NCBI RefSeq assembly: GCF_900112175.1
Contig: NZ_FOYT01000005.1
Span: 186,001-250,000, forward strand
DNA from: Halogeometricum rufum
GTDB lineage: Archaea > Halobacteriota > Halobacteria > Halobacteriales > Haloferacaceae
Direction: 5' to 3'
Length of the DNA: 64,000 nucleotides
The translations under genes were made by a program, and so were the position numbers. The notes beneath the pieces are model-generated. The model was not told the DNA's origin. It saw only the letters and a list, made by a program, of their open reading frames with translations, and made no database searches. Positions 27,801 to 36,219 of the stretch are shown piece after piece (the stretch's first letter is position 1; the number at the start of each line of letters is the position of its first letter).

Positions 27801-29419
27801 CCCGCGGGTACGAGACGGTGCGCACGGGCTACGCCGACTCGTGGGCGAACTTCCTCGCGGACAAGGAACTGCCGACGTCGGTACAGGACGACGAGACGCT
27901 GGCGAACCAGTACCGCGCCTGTCTGATGTCGCTGCGCGCCGTCGAGGACAAGACGTTCCTCGGCGCGGGCATCGCCTCGCCGTCGGTGCCGTGGGGCGAG
28001 GCGGTCACCTCAGAGGAGCCGAAGGGGTACGGCTACAACTTCGTCTGGTCGCGCGACCTGTATCAGGTGTTCACCGTGTTCGACGCCGTCGGCGACGTGG
28101 AGACGGCCATCGACGCGCTGGAGTACATCTACGAGTACCAGCAGGACAAGCGCGGCTTCATCCCGCAGAACACCTACCTCAACGGTCGCACCCGCTGGGG
28201 CGGCGAGCAGATGGACAACATCTCGTTCCCCGCCGTGATGGCGTACACGCTCTCACAGCGCGGCGTCGACTTCGACGACGTGGGCTACGACTACGTGAAC
28301 GTCAAGCGCTCGGCGGACTACGTGGCGCGGAACGGGCCGCCGACGGCCCAGGAGCGCTGGGAGGAGGAGGCGGGCTACTCGCCCTCGTCCATCGCCGCCG
28401 AAATCGCGGGGTTGGCCTCCGCCGCCGCCATCGCCATCGACGAGGGGCACGACGCGGACGCCCTCATCTGGTTGGCACTCGCCGACGACTGGACCGACAG
28501 CGTCGAGTCGTGGACGGCGACCCGGACGGGCACCGAACGGCACGACGAGACGCCCTACTACGTGCGCGTCACCCGCGACGGCGACCCGGACGCGGGCCAC
28601 CTGCGCACGCTGGCGAACAACGGACCGACGCTCGACGAACGCGAAATCATCGACGGCGGGTTCCTCGAACTCGTCAGACTCGGAATCAAGCCCCCGAGCG
28701 ACGAGGTGATGCAGAACTCCGTCACGGAGATGGACAACACCATCCGCGTCGACACGCCGTACGGCCCGGCGTTCTACCGCTACAACGGCGACGGCTACGG
28801 CGAACGCGAACGCGACGAGGAGGGTGCACCGTGGTCCATCGAGTCGAAGGGGAAGGGTCGGCTGTGGCCCATCTTCACCGGTGAACGCGGCGAGTTCGAA
28901 CTGCTGAACGACACCGAGGAGGACGCCCTGCAACCGGAGAACCTCCTGCAGACGATGGCCGGGTTCGCCAACTCCGGGCGGATGCTGGCCGAACAGGTGT
29001 GGGACCGCGAGCACAGCACGGACTACAACTGGGAGTTCGGCGAGGGGACCGGCGCCGCGACGCCACTCGCGTGGTCGATGGCGCAGTTCGTCCGTCTCGC
29101 GCACGGCGTCGAGGCGGGCGAACCCGTCGAGACGCCCGAGTTCGTCCGTCGCCGCTACATCGAGACCGACCGTCCCGAATCGCCGAAACTGCAGGTGAGC
29201 ACCCGCTTCATGGGCGACAACCTCGTCGTCTCCGGGCGGACGAACGCCGCCGTCGTCGCGGTGAAGACGCCGAGCGAGACGGCGCTGGTCGAACCCGAGG
29301 ACGGGTCGTTCGAGGCCTCCCTCCGGATAGAACACGGCGAGAATCAGGTCACCGTCGCGGCTGCGACGGACGCGGACCTGACCGCCGCGGGGACGAGAGT
29401 CACCCGGTTCACGCTGTAA
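24890..29419 (+). CDS. Bimodular GH15 glucan 1,4-alpha-glucosidase (two complete glucoamylase modules)
   Basis: A 1509-residue protein containing two GH15 modules. Module 1 (~1-680): substrate loop GYTWFRDE (Arg326-Asp327), general acid in CQNAWEN (Glu454), general base in LTEQVF (Glu646), then PLGWSHA. Module 2 (~700-1400): a glucodextranase-like beta domain (~700-960), FVWSRDLY (Arg1055-Asp1056), general acid in ERWEEE (Glu1158), general base in LAEQVW (Glu1368), then PLAWSMA. A C-terminal beta domain fills ~1430-1509. Both sites look intact. It would release glucose from alpha-1,4-glucans. No signal peptide is present, so action is probably cytoplasmic, alongside the divergent GH13 operon. 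Confidence 0.88.
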   Translation: MRLRTALNEYKRDNGRFPEEFPTRDGAFSGHGDRLVYVGPTGSLRDYSSALSGLYGVDRSRFAIEANGEMRWFDTLDTVRQHYYRETSLVETEYDAGEYTVHQYDLTLGRAHVTHVELRGAIPTDAHLTAFLTFAPEGRETRVGRLIHEGGGPNGTQAVEVFHRDEHDYVTASTGLDDVRGQIPERFDEMLSDEVFEFPREAVLDRYEDTHLSGDIVVSAPLEPDGRAARTTLVTQLSDHEVLSREEALSDLTHCALEHASADSIRAAARERAEVYVPDHVPREDLVRSDLRALSLLTAPTGAHIAGPEFDPFYAHSGGYGYTWFRDEAEVSRYLLAADDRLDLELTDRLATSAEFFCDTQLADGSWPHRAWAVDGSLAPGWAHSRVENSKKPEYQADQTASVVTFLANVLERRDQMDPELVGEIRDSIERGVDCLDGSLEDDGLPETCQNAWENMVGRFTHTAATFLQAYATVAQAPVTDSLADHAAEQASVVFEGIDRLWDDEYEVYGLRLQGDSLDSRLDSATFSLVDAFAAYDRLESLSETVLDQLESHMETALTDLYRETDAVAGLVRFEDDWWRVAEQDEPKIWSLSTAWGANAAATLAVLLDDYGRPKEADLFLEEATKLYDLLRPDGPFTTAGGYLTEQVFDDGGADSAAPLGWSHAMRLHATALLAEYDALPAPKPAPSGPESRPRWTTGEKYGVGTVADHTEEDASRVWFTLTEGSLTEVRFPRVDLMNLRTLDMLVVDADPESTYTARTHNETRRDDAADTIERRAEMVEDDSLLFRHVITESGDGRGHEWTLTVEYATDPEHDALLADVSFEAEDGHEYDVFAMADTALVNTGDKDRGLRLGQMGSYHLVARDAGAYDQEGEVRPLLIDENGEEYSVAVAMTAAGRFDWATVGVAGSDHLAGLFSEGELPNAQERVDNENVVLVGRIGSGARLKETLALGFAEHADTAAALGEAAGALTRGYETVRTGYADSWANFLADKELPTSVQDDETLANQYRACLMSLRAVEDKTFLGAGIASPSVPWGEAVTSEEPKGYGYNFVWSRDLYQVFTVFDAVGDVETAIDALEYIYEYQQDKRGFIPQNTYLNGRTRWGGEQMDNISFPAVMAYTLSQRGVDFDDVGYDYVNVKRSADYVARNGPPTAQERWEEEAGYSPSSIAAEIAGLASAAAIAIDEGHDADALIWLALADDWTDSVESWTATRTGTERHDETPYYVRVTRDGDPDAGHLRTLANNGPTLDEREIIDGGFLELVRLGIKPPSDEVMQNSVTEMDNTIRVDTPYGPAFYRYNGDGYGERERDEEGAPWSIESKGKGRLWPIFTGERGEFELLNDTEEDALQPENLLQTMAGFANSGRMLAEQVWDREHSTDYNWEFGEGTGAATPLAWSMAQFVRLAHGVEAGEPVETPEFVRRRYIETDRPESPKLQVSTRFMGDNLVVSGRTNAAVVAVKTPSETALVEPEDGSFEASLRIEHGENQVTVAAATDADLTAAGTRVTRFTL

Positions 29420-29490
29420 CCCCGCCACCGGACCGCCGTCGCGGACGCCCTCCCCCGCGAACTTTTACTCGGGTCGTCCCAAGTGACTGC

Positions 29491-29985
29491 ATGGCCACGT
29501 ACACACGCCGAACGCGGGTCGCCGCACCGCTCTCTGCGGTCTGGGAGTTCCACTCGAACGTGTCGGGACTGGAGGCGTTGACGCCCGACTGGATGGGTCT
29601 CGACGTCGTCTCCGTCCGCGGCCCGGACGGCGAACTCGACCCCGAGGTGCTGGAAGTCGGAGCGAAGATACGGATGTCGATGCGGCCGTTCGGCGTCGGC
29701 CCGCCGCAACGGTGGACGTCGCACATCGTCGCTCGCGACGCCGACGAACACAGGGCGATGTTCCGCGACGAGATGGTCGGCGGACCGTTCCAGCGGTGGG
29801 TCCACACGCACCGATTCTACGCCGACGGCGACGAGACGCTGGTCGAAGACCACCTGGAGTACGAACTCCCGGGCGGGGCCGTCGGCCGCGCACTGTCGCC
29901 GTTCGGCGTGGTCGGGTTCGAGCCGATGTTTCGACAGCGACACGCGACGACGAAGCAGTTGCTGGAGTCAGTTACCCACGACTGA
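29491..29985 (+). CDS. SRPBCC-family (START/Bet v1-like) protein
   Basis: A 164-residue single-domain protein of the ligand-binding SRPBCC fold, starting TYTRRTRVAAPLSAVWEFHS and containing FQRWVHTHRFYADGDETLVEDHLEYELPG in its central strands (only part quoted matters: HRFYADGDETLVEDHLEY). Similar haloarchaeal proteins are called cyclase/dehydrase-like; ligand unknown. ATG 29491 follows an ACTTTTACT promoter-like run by about 22 bp, consistent with a leaderless transcript. The stop codon lies inside the perfect hairpin at 29976-29993, so the last residues (VTHD) may come from an inserted element end. Confidence 0.7.
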   Translation: MATYTRRTRVAAPLSAVWEFHSNVSGLEALTPDWMGLDVVSVRGPDGELDPEVLEVGAKIRMSMRPFGVGPPQRWTSHIVARDADEHRAMFRDEMVGGPFQRWVHTHRFYADGDETLVEDHLEYELPGGAVGRALSPFGVVGFEPMFRQRHATTKQLLESVTHD

Positions 29986-29993
29986 AGTCGTGG
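29976..29993. other. Perfect hairpin over a stop codon, resembling an IS200/IS605-type end
   Basis: CCACGACT, two bases, AGTCGTGG form a perfect 8-bp stem. The TGA of the SRPBCC gene is in its loop, and it is followed by ACTTCCTCCTTGCATCTG. Haloarchaeal IS200/IS605 elements carry end hairpins of this style (CCACG..CGTGG followed by TTCCTCC); this is recalled family knowledge, not a search result. No transposase or TnpB gene is adjacent, so at most a relic end remains. A plain transcription terminator is the alternative. Confidence 0.4.
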
Positions 29994-30013
29994 ACTTCCT
30001 CCTTGCATCTGTG

Positions 30014-30060
30014 TGAGTCGTCGGTGCGGGCGGTTCTCTGAGTCGTCGGTGCCGGCGGTT
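30014..30060. repeat. 22-bp direct repeat
   Basis: TGAGTCGTCGGTGC, one variable base, GGCGGTT occurs at 30014-30035 and 30039-30060, with one mismatch in 22 bp and a 25-bp period. It lies just after the hairpin at 29976-29993 and just before the 3' end of the histidine kinase gene. Confidence 0.6.
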
Positions 30061-30073
30061 TCGCGAGGATCGC

Positions 30074-32026
30074 TCAGGCAGGGTCGGCCGGTCCGAACGG
30101 TTGCGCGTGCGGCGAGGTCAGAATCTCGAACCGCGCGCCGCCCGCGGCGCTCTCGGCGACCTCGATGTCCCAGCCGTGGGCCTCGACGATGCTCTCGACG
30201 ATGGAGAGCCCGAACCCCGACCCGTCCTCGGCGGTGGTGTGGCCCTGCTCGAAGACGGCGGCGCGGTCCTCGGCGGGGATGCCCGGGCCGTCGTCTTCGA
30301 CGTAGAACCCCGCTCTGTCGCGGAGGGGTCCGACGGCGATGGTGACCTCGTCGTCGCCGTGTTCGATGGCGTTGCGGACGAGGTTCTCGACCACCTGCGT
30401 CAGTCGACTGGCGTCCGCGGAGACGGTGCCGAGTTCGTCCACCAGTTCGAGCGTCGCGCCGTCCGTCTCGACGGCCGCCCACGCGCGTTCGACGACGCCC
30501 GTGAGGTCCACGGGCGACGTCTCGCCGACGGTCCGGCCCTGTCGGGCGAGTTCGAGCACGTCGCTGACGAGCGTGTCCATCCGGTCGAGGGCGTCCACCG
30601 CGCGGTCGAGGTGCGACACGTCGCCGGTCTCGCGCGCGAGGTCGACGAAGCCGTCGACGACGTTCATCGGGTTTCTGAGGTCGTGACTCACGACGCTGGC
30701 GAACTCCTCCAACCGCTCGTTCTGCTGGCGGAGTCGCCGCTCGCGCTGCTTCCGTTCGAGCGTGTACGACAGCATGTCGGCGGCCGTCCCGAACAGCGAC
30801 ACCTCCTTGTCGGACCACGAACGCGGCGTGGTGGAGACGAACGCGACGGCGCCGACGAGCGACCAGTTCGACACCATCGGGAGCGCGAGCAGGCTCCCGT
30901 CGTCGGGGAGGGCCGAGGAGGTGATGGACGTCGGGAGCGACCGAAGCTCCGTCGAGCGGACGTTCTCGAAGCACCGGAGACGGTCGAGTAACCACTCGCA
31001 GTCGTCGCCCGGGACGGCCGTCGGGAGCGAGGGGCCGGACGCCGCGGTCCACTCGTGCGTCTTCTGAAGCGCGTCCACGTCGGGGTCGTACGAGTAGACG
31101 GCCGCGCCGTCCGCGTCGGCGAACTCTCCGAGACTCTGGAGCGTCCAGTGAATCTTGGTGCCCACCTCGTCCACCTCGGCGCTCATGAGCGTCGTCGAGG
31201 TGTCGAGGACGACGTCCTTCAACCGAGCGCGGTACTGCTGTCGGTCCTGCCGGGAGCGCTGTTCGGTCACGTCGTGGAGTGTCCCGACGGCGCGGCGTTC
31301 CTCGCCGTCGAACGCCTTCAGCGAGATGGTGGCGACGCAGTGGACGCGTTCGTCGTCGGCGGTACACACGTCCGTCTCGAAGCGCGTCGTCTCCGGGCCG
31401 TCGTCGGCGAACAGGCGGTCGAGTTCCTCGCGAATCTGTCGTTCGTCGTCCGGCGAGACGTCCGAGACGTGACTGCCGAGAATCCGCTCGCGGTCGTAGC
31501 CCATCAGGTCGACGAACACGTCGTCCACCGAGACGAATCTACCGTCGCCGTCGATGACGTAGACGGCGGTTTCGAGGGCCTCGAACACGCTGTCGTAGCG
31601 TTCGGTCGCCTCCTCGGCGCGGTTCCGCGAGACGGCGTTCACGACGCGCTTGGCCAGCACGGCGTACTGGTCGGTGCCGCTCGTCTTCTGCATGTAGTCG
31701 GTCGCGCCGACGCGAAAGGCGTCGCGAGCGACCGCTTCGGAGCCCTTGCCGGTGTAGAGGACGAACGGGAGGTTCGGCCGCCGGGAGCGGACGGCGCGGA
31801 GCAGTTCCAGCCCGTTCATGCCCGGCATCTCGTAGTCGCTCACGACGCAGTCGAAGTCGGTGTCGGCGTCGGTCAGCCGTTCCAGGGCGTCGTGCGGGTC
31901 GGTCACGGTGTCGACGGTGAGCGCCGTCTCGCCGGCTTCCCGTTCGAGGTACGTCGCGACCAGCGTGGCAAGCTCCGGTTCGTCGTCGACGTAGAGCACG
32001 GCGATGTCCTCCCGGAGCGTCGTCAT
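30074..32026 (-). CDS. Hybrid sensor histidine kinase (REC-PAS-GAF-HisKA-HATPase)
   Basis: A 650-residue soluble kinase. Residues 8-130 are a response-regulator receiver with phospho-acceptor Asp64 in VVSDYEMPGMNG; ~145-255 a PAS domain; ~270-425 a GAF domain; His448 in SVVSHDLRNPMN is the HisKA phosphorylation site; the ATPase domain has NLVRNAIEH (N box), DDGPGIP (G1) and GSGFGLS (G2). An N-terminal REC with no DNA-binding output is common in haloarchaeal kinases. There is no membrane segment, so it senses a cytoplasmic signal. No cognate regulator is adjacent and the stimulus is unknown. Confidence 0.9.
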   Translation of the reverse strand: MTTLREDIAVLYVDDEPELATLVATYLEREAGETALTVDTVTDPHDALERLTDADTDFDCVVSDYEMPGMNGLELLRAVRSRRPNLPFVLYTGKGSEAVARDAFRVGATDYMQKTSGTDQYAVLAKRVVNAVSRNRAEEATERYDSVFEALETAVYVIDGDGRFVSVDDVFVDLMGYDRERILGSHVSDVSPDDERQIREELDRLFADDGPETTRFETDVCTADDERVHCVATISLKAFDGEERRAVGTLHDVTEQRSRQDRQQYRARLKDVVLDTSTTLMSAEVDEVGTKIHWTLQSLGEFADADGAAVYSYDPDVDALQKTHEWTAASGPSLPTAVPGDDCEWLLDRLRCFENVRSTELRSLPTSITSSALPDDGSLLALPMVSNWSLVGAVAFVSTTPRSWSDKEVSLFGTAADMLSYTLERKQRERRLRQQNERLEEFASVVSHDLRNPMNVVDGFVDLARETGDVSHLDRAVDALDRMDTLVSDVLELARQGRTVGETSPVDLTGVVERAWAAVETDGATLELVDELGTVSADASRLTQVVENLVRNAIEHGDDEVTIAVGPLRDRAGFYVEDDGPGIPAEDRAAVFEQGHTTAEDGSGFGLSIVESIVEAHGWDIEVAESAAGGARFEILTSPHAQPFGPADPA

Positions 32027-32134
32027 ATTTCGTTTACGCGAGGCGACGGGTTATCAGCGTTGTGACCGTGGTATCACGATTGATATTCAAATCGGGGAGA
32101 GACACCGGGGCGATACCGACGCGTCAGACGGGCG

Positions 32135-33139
32135 TCAGCCGTTCGGCTGCTTCTGCCGTTCGGTGCCGCTCTGTCCGGGTTCGGCGCCCGAACTACCGGT
32201 CGTCGTCAGGTAGATGCCGACGAGGACGACGGCGCCGCCGAGGACCGTCACGGGCGTGGGAATCTCACCCAAGAGAACGAACGCGAGTATCGTACTTCCG
32301 ACGGGTTCGCCGAGCAGGGAGACGGAGACGACGCTCGATTCGAGGTAGCCGAGCGCCCAGTTGAGCACCGTGTGGCCGAACACGCCGGGGCCGACGGCCA
32401 TCGCGAGGAACAGCGCCCACTCGCGGGCGGCGTAGTCGAGCAGCGGGTGGCCCGCGGCGAGCGTCAACCCGAGCAGGACGACCGCGCAGACGCCGTAGAC
32501 GACGGTCACGTAGGGGACAAGCGAGACTCGCTGGCGGAGCGACCGACCGGCGAGCACGTAGGCGGCGGCGGTCACCGCGCCGACGAGGGCGAGGGCGTCG
32601 CCGTAGAGCGGAGCCTCGCCGGCGAGCGTCGGGGCGGCGGCGGTGCCCGCGTCGAGTCCGCCGAGGCCCGGAAGCGCGGCGAGTGCGGCCGCGACGTCCG
32701 GGACGAACAGGTCGCCGAGCGTCATCGTCGCCATCCCCGCGAGGGCGACGGCGATGCCGGCGACGACGCCGCGGGTGATGCGTTCGTCGAGGAGCGCCCA
32801 CGCGCCGAGGGCGACGAACAGCGGTTGGGCCTGCACGAGGGTGACGCTGGCGGCGACGCTAGTCCACGCCAAGCTCTCGAACCACGAGGCGAAGTGGACG
32901 GCGAGGGCGACGCCGGCGGCGGCGGCCCACAGCACGTCCCGGCGCGGCAAGTCGCGGAGTTCCTCGCGTGACCGCGCGAACGCGACGGGCGCGAGGAGGC
33001 TCACGGTGAACACGACCCGGTAGAGCGCCTTCACGAGGCTCGGTGCCTCGCTGTACCGGACGAGTATCGCGCTGGTGCTGACCGCGACGACGGCGACGAG
33101 GAGACCGACGAGCGGTGAGACGGGCGGGTCGCGGGACAC
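32135..33139 (-). CDS. EamA-family (DMT superfamily) transporter
   Basis: A 334-residue protein with about ten hydrophobic helices arranged as two EamA repeats (first ~10-140, second ~180-318). The first repeat contains the family-typical VQAQPLFVALGAWALLDERI, the second LGEPVGSTILAFVLLGEIP. Members move metabolites or amino acids, often outward; no substrate can be named. The C-terminal tail is a hydrophilic Gly/Glu/Gln run. The next gene starts about 108 bp downstream of the kinase on the same strand, but a shared transcript is unproven. Confidence 0.85.
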   Translation of the reverse strand: MSRDPPVSPLVGLLVAVVAVSTSAILVRYSEAPSLVKALYRVVFTVSLLAPVAFARSREELRDLPRRDVLWAAAAGVALAVHFASWFESLAWTSVAASVTLVQAQPLFVALGAWALLDERITRGVVAGIAVALAGMATMTLGDLFVPDVAAALAALPGLGGLDAGTAAAPTLAGEAPLYGDALALVGAVTAAAYVLAGRSLRQRVSLVPYVTVVYGVCAVVLLGLTLAAGHPLLDYAAREWALFLAMAVGPGVFGHTVLNWALGYLESSVVSVSLLGEPVGSTILAFVLLGEIPTPVTVLGGAVVLVGIYLTTTGSSGAEPGQSGTERQKQPNG

Positions 33140-33274
33140 ATCGCTTCCTCCGCGTGCGCGACCTTACCGATTTCGGAGGCGGTCGTCGGTCGCGGGGGCG
33201 CCCTCCCCGTCTGCGCGTCGGTCGTCGTCCATACGCGCGGGTTCGCGACCCGACGAGAAATAGCCTCGCCGGGG

Positions 33275-34513
33275 TTACTGTGATACTGATTCGTCGCCGA
33301 CGGGAACCTCCCAGAGGAGGATGGTCGTCGCCCCGACGATGAGAACGACACCACCGACACCCAGCGCGAACAGCGGAGAGACGGCGTCAGATACGACGCC
33401 GCTTCCGAGTTGAAACGGGACGACCGCGAGGCCGCTGACCATCGCCATCGCGCTCAGAACGGTGGCGCGACCGAGCGTCTCCACCCGGTCGTTGATGTAC
33501 TGTCCGGCGAACGAGCGTGTCACGTCCGAGACCCCTCGAATCAGGAGGAACGTCGGAAGGGCGAGTACCGGCAGAAAGTACATCCCGATCAACGCGCCAC
33601 CGACGGCGAACGGGAGGACGAGAAACCACGTTCGCAGCCCGATCGTCTCTCTGATCGTCCCCGTGTAGTAGTTGAGTACCGCGCCGACGAGGCTGTACGC
33701 CGCATAGAACCACCCCAGCAGGGCCTCGACCTGTGATCGCTGGATTCCGAGGTCGAGGACCACCGTCTCGAAAATCGGCTGGAGGAAGACGAACACGAGG
33801 TACGTGACCGCGGCGTACAGAACGTAGTAGTAGAGCAAGAACGACCGCAGACGACGGCGCGCGAGGACGTCTCTCACGATGCGAACCGTCCGACGGAGGC
33901 TCAGTTCCTCGGTCGCGGTCTGCTTGTACGTCTCGGGTTCGTCGAGCGTGAGCAGTACCGCGACACCGAGACTCGTCACGCCCGCTGCGACGAACCACGG
34001 ATACGAGAGGTCGATGCTCCCGAGATACCCACCCAGAATCGCCGCACCGGCCCCGACGACCAACGCCGCCGACTCCCCGCGTCCGCGAACGCGAGCGAAC
34101 TCGTCTTCGGAGAGGTCGTCCGTGAGCGTGTCGTAGAGCCACGCGTCCTCGCTCCCGGAGCGGAAGTTGTAGCCCAGCGACCAGCAGACGTAGAGGCCCG
34201 CCAGCGGAAGAAACGAGTTGGACAGGCCGATGCCGAGGAGCGTCACAGAGATGAGGGAGGTCCCGATGAGGAGGCTGTTGCGTCGTCCCACCCGGTCGCC
34301 GACGTAGCCAGTCGGTATCTCTCCGAACAGCGTCGTCAGGTTGTAGAGTACCTCCAGGACGGATATCTGCGTGAAAGATAGCCCTTGAGCCAGGAAGAAG
34401 AGGTACATGATGGGTCGATAGAACTCGACCGCTTTCGTCGATTTGTAAACGTAATACTTCAGGATGCTTCCGGAGACAGCCCCCCCGAGAACATCGCCTG
34501 TGCGACCTGCCAT
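33275..34513 (-). CDS. Major facilitator superfamily transporter
   Basis: A 412-residue protein with about twelve hydrophobic segments. The loop after helix 2 reads EIPTGYVGDRVGRRNSLLIG, the classic MFS motif A (G-x-x-x-D-R-x-G-R-R), and the central loop (~190-220) is charged. The substrate is unknown; drug or metabolite efflux would be typical. Wobble positions contain more A/T than in neighbouring genes, hinting at recent acquisition. A TATA-like GGTATATGTG (minus strand, about 34576-34585) lies some 65 bp upstream. Confidence 0.85.
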   Translation of the reverse strand: MAGRTGDVLGGAVSGSILKYYVYKSTKAVEFYRPIMYLFFLAQGLSFTQISVLEVLYNLTTLFGEIPTGYVGDRVGRRNSLLIGTSLISVTLLGIGLSNSFLPLAGLYVCWSLGYNFRSGSEDAWLYDTLTDDLSEDEFARVRGRGESAALVVGAGAAILGGYLGSIDLSYPWFVAAGVTSLGVAVLLTLDEPETYKQTATEELSLRRTVRIVRDVLARRRLRSFLLYYYVLYAAVTYLVFVFLQPIFETVVLDLGIQRSQVEALLGWFYAAYSLVGAVLNYYTGTIRETIGLRTWFLVLPFAVGGALIGMYFLPVLALPTFLLIRGVSDVTRSFAGQYINDRVETLGRATVLSAMAMVSGLAVVPFQLGSGVVSDAVSPLFALGVGGVVLIVGATTILLWEVPVGDESVSQ

Positions 34514-34581
34514 ACGTGTGCCGGCGAAGGAAGAGCCGACAGGTGTATCCTGTTATTACGGAATCGCCCACCGGGCACATA

Positions 34582-34602
34582 TACCGGCTTATTTGGCCGG
34601 TA
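34582..34602. terminator. Hairpin between queC and the MFS gene
   Basis: TACCGGC at 34582-34588 and GCCGGTA at 34596-34602 form a perfect 7-bp stem with an AT-rich loop. On the minus strand it lies 126 bp after the queC stop and 69 bp before the MFS start, so it could end the queD-queE-queC transcript or act as an operator for the transporter. The gap 34514-34727 has no gene. Confidence 0.35.
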
Positions 34603-34727
34603 CACTCGGTCGATCGGTCGTTCTGAGGGGCGGTCGACGACGGGGCGACCGATGGACGGCACGCGTCCACGACCCGGGGGCGCCCGACGTGACCACTCCG
34701 ACCCTCGACGGCCGAGTCGGCGGCCCG

Positions 34728-35444
34728 CTACTCGGTGTACGTGGGACGCTCGGTGTACGGGATGGGGTCGCGCAGGCCGACGTTCTGGAACGCCTGCAGT
34801 CGGTAGGCGCAGGAGTCGCAGGTGCCGCAGGCGGGTTCCTCCGCGCGGTAGCACGACCACGTGTGCTCGAACGGCACGTCGAGTTCGCGGCCCCGCCGGA
34901 CGATGTCCGTCTTCGAGTCTCTCACGAACGGCACCTCGATTCGAATCTCCGTCTCGGGCTTCGTCCCCACGTCCGCCATCGCCTCGAACGCCTCGAAGAA
35001 CTCGGGGCGGCAGTCGGGGTAGCCCGCGTAGTCCTCGGAGTGCGCGCCGACGAACACCGCCTCGCAGTCGTTCGCCTCGGCGTAGGAGACGGCCATCGAG
35101 AGCAGGTTTGCGTTGCGGAACGGGACGTAGGAGGTGGGAATCTCCGCGGCGTCCATGTCGGCGTCGTCCACGTCGATGTCGTCGTCCGTGAGGCTGGACG
35201 CGCCGATGCGAGAGAGGTGGTCCGTCTCGATGTGGAGGAACTCCTCGGCGTCGAGGTCCTCGGCCAGTCGCCGGGCACAGTCGTACTCCTTCGTCTCGGT
35301 CTCCTGTCCGTACGAGGTGTGCAGGCAGTAGAGGTCGTAGCCGCGGGCCGTCGCCTCGTAGGCGGTCGTCGCGCTGTCCATGCCGCCGGAGAGGAGGACG
35401 ACGGCGGTCTGTCGGTCGTCGGATGCGTCGGTCGTGTCGGTCAT
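34728..35444 (-). CDS. queC: 7-cyano-7-deazaguanine synthase QueC
   Basis: A 238-residue enzyme with the PP-loop ATP pyrophosphatase motif VLLSGGMDSATTA near residue 16-28 and the C-terminal zinc-binding cysteines in SCYRAEEPACGTCDSC (about 196-211). QueC turns 7-carboxy-7-deazaguanine plus ammonia and ATP into preQ0. In archaea preQ0 is inserted into tRNA and becomes archaeosine at position 15. The N-terminus is a short acidic halophile extension. It is last in the queD-queE-queC operon, 4 bp after the queE stop. Confidence 0.96.
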   Translation of the reverse strand: MTDTTDASDDRQTAVVLLSGGMDSATTAYEATARGYDLYCLHTSYGQETETKEYDCARRLAEDLDAEEFLHIETDHLSRIGASSLTDDDIDVDDADMDAAEIPTSYVPFRNANLLSMAVSYAEANDCEAVFVGAHSEDYAGYPDCRPEFFEAFEAMADVGTKPETEIRIEVPFVRDSKTDIVRRGRELDVPFEHTWSCYRAEEPACGTCDSCAYRLQAFQNVGLRDPIPYTERPTYTE

Positions 35445-35448
35445 GAGT

Positions 35449-36219
35449 TTACGTCTCGGGTGCGTCGTTCCACAGGTCCACGTGGAGACGCGGGGTGTAG
35501 CGGTAGCCGCGTTCGAGCGCGAGGTCCGCGACGACGGTCCGCGTCGCCGCCAGTTCCTCGCGGGTCTGTCCCTCTGGCATCAGGAGGACGTCGTCGTCGC
35601 GAATCGCCGCGTCGGCGACGCCGCGCAGGTCCGCGACCAGTTCCTCGATTTCGGGCAGGTCCTCTGGCCCGGTGACGACGAACTTCAGCTGGAACGCGTG
35701 GCGCTCGACCAGCGTCGCGAGTGCTTCGAGGTCGATTCGGCGTTCCTCGTGCCGCGCCTCCCACGCGCCCACGTCGACGCCGTCCGGCGCGTTCTCGGGC
35801 GTCGGCGTCGAGGTGGAGAGCTTCGGGCTGACGGAGGCGAGGTCGACGGGCGCGTCGGGGACGACGGTGCCGTTCGTCTCGACGGTGACGTGGTAGTCGT
35901 CGGCGAGGCGTTCGAGGAGCAGTTCGCTCTCGTCGTGAATCAGCGGTTCGCCGCCGGTGAGGACGACGTGGGTCGGGTCGCGTGCGTCGACTTCGTCCAC
36001 GACGTCGTCCACGCCCATCCAGGCGTGCGTCGGGTCCCACGAGGTGTGGTAGGAGTCGCAGAACCAACAGCGGAGGTTGCACCCGCTCGTCCGGACGAAC
36101 GTGCTCGGGACGCCCGCGAGCTTTCCCTCCCCCTGCAGCGAGGCGAACAGTTCGTTGACGGGGAGGGCGGGACCCTCTGGCGCCGTCTCGGGTCGTTCGA
36201 CACGCGAGGAGACGGGCAT
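35449..36219 (-). CDS. queE: 7-carboxy-7-deazaguanine synthase QueE (radical SAM)
   Basis: A 256-residue radical SAM enzyme with the [4Fe-4S]/SAM motif C-x3-C-x2-C at Cys47, Cys51 and Cys54 (SGCNLRCWFCDSY) and the SAM-contacting VVLTGGEPL. The preceding NELFASLQGEGKLAG segment is diagnostic of QueE. It rearranges 6-carboxy-tetrahydropterin to 7-carboxy-7-deazaguanine. ATG 36219 was chosen because it shares the A of the upstream queD stop (TAATG), so translation is coupled; upstream extension would read queD in a wrong frame. Confidence 0.96.
   Translation of the reverse strand: MPVSSRVERPETAPEGPALPVNELFASLQGEGKLAGVPSTFVRTSGCNLRCWFCDSYHTSWDPTHAWMGVDDVVDEVDARDPTHVVLTGGEPLIHDESELLLERLADDYHVTVETNGTVVPDAPVDLASVSPKLSTSTPTPENAPDGVDVGAWEARHEERRIDLEALATLVERHAFQLKFVVTGPEDLPEIEELVADLRGVADAAIRDDDVLLMPEGQTREELAATRTVVADLALERGYRYTPRLHVDLWNDAPET

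Noticed and set aside
30074-32026. Hybrid kinase as part of a two-component operon
   Set aside because: No response-regulator gene is adjacent; the only receiver domain is fused at its own N-terminus.
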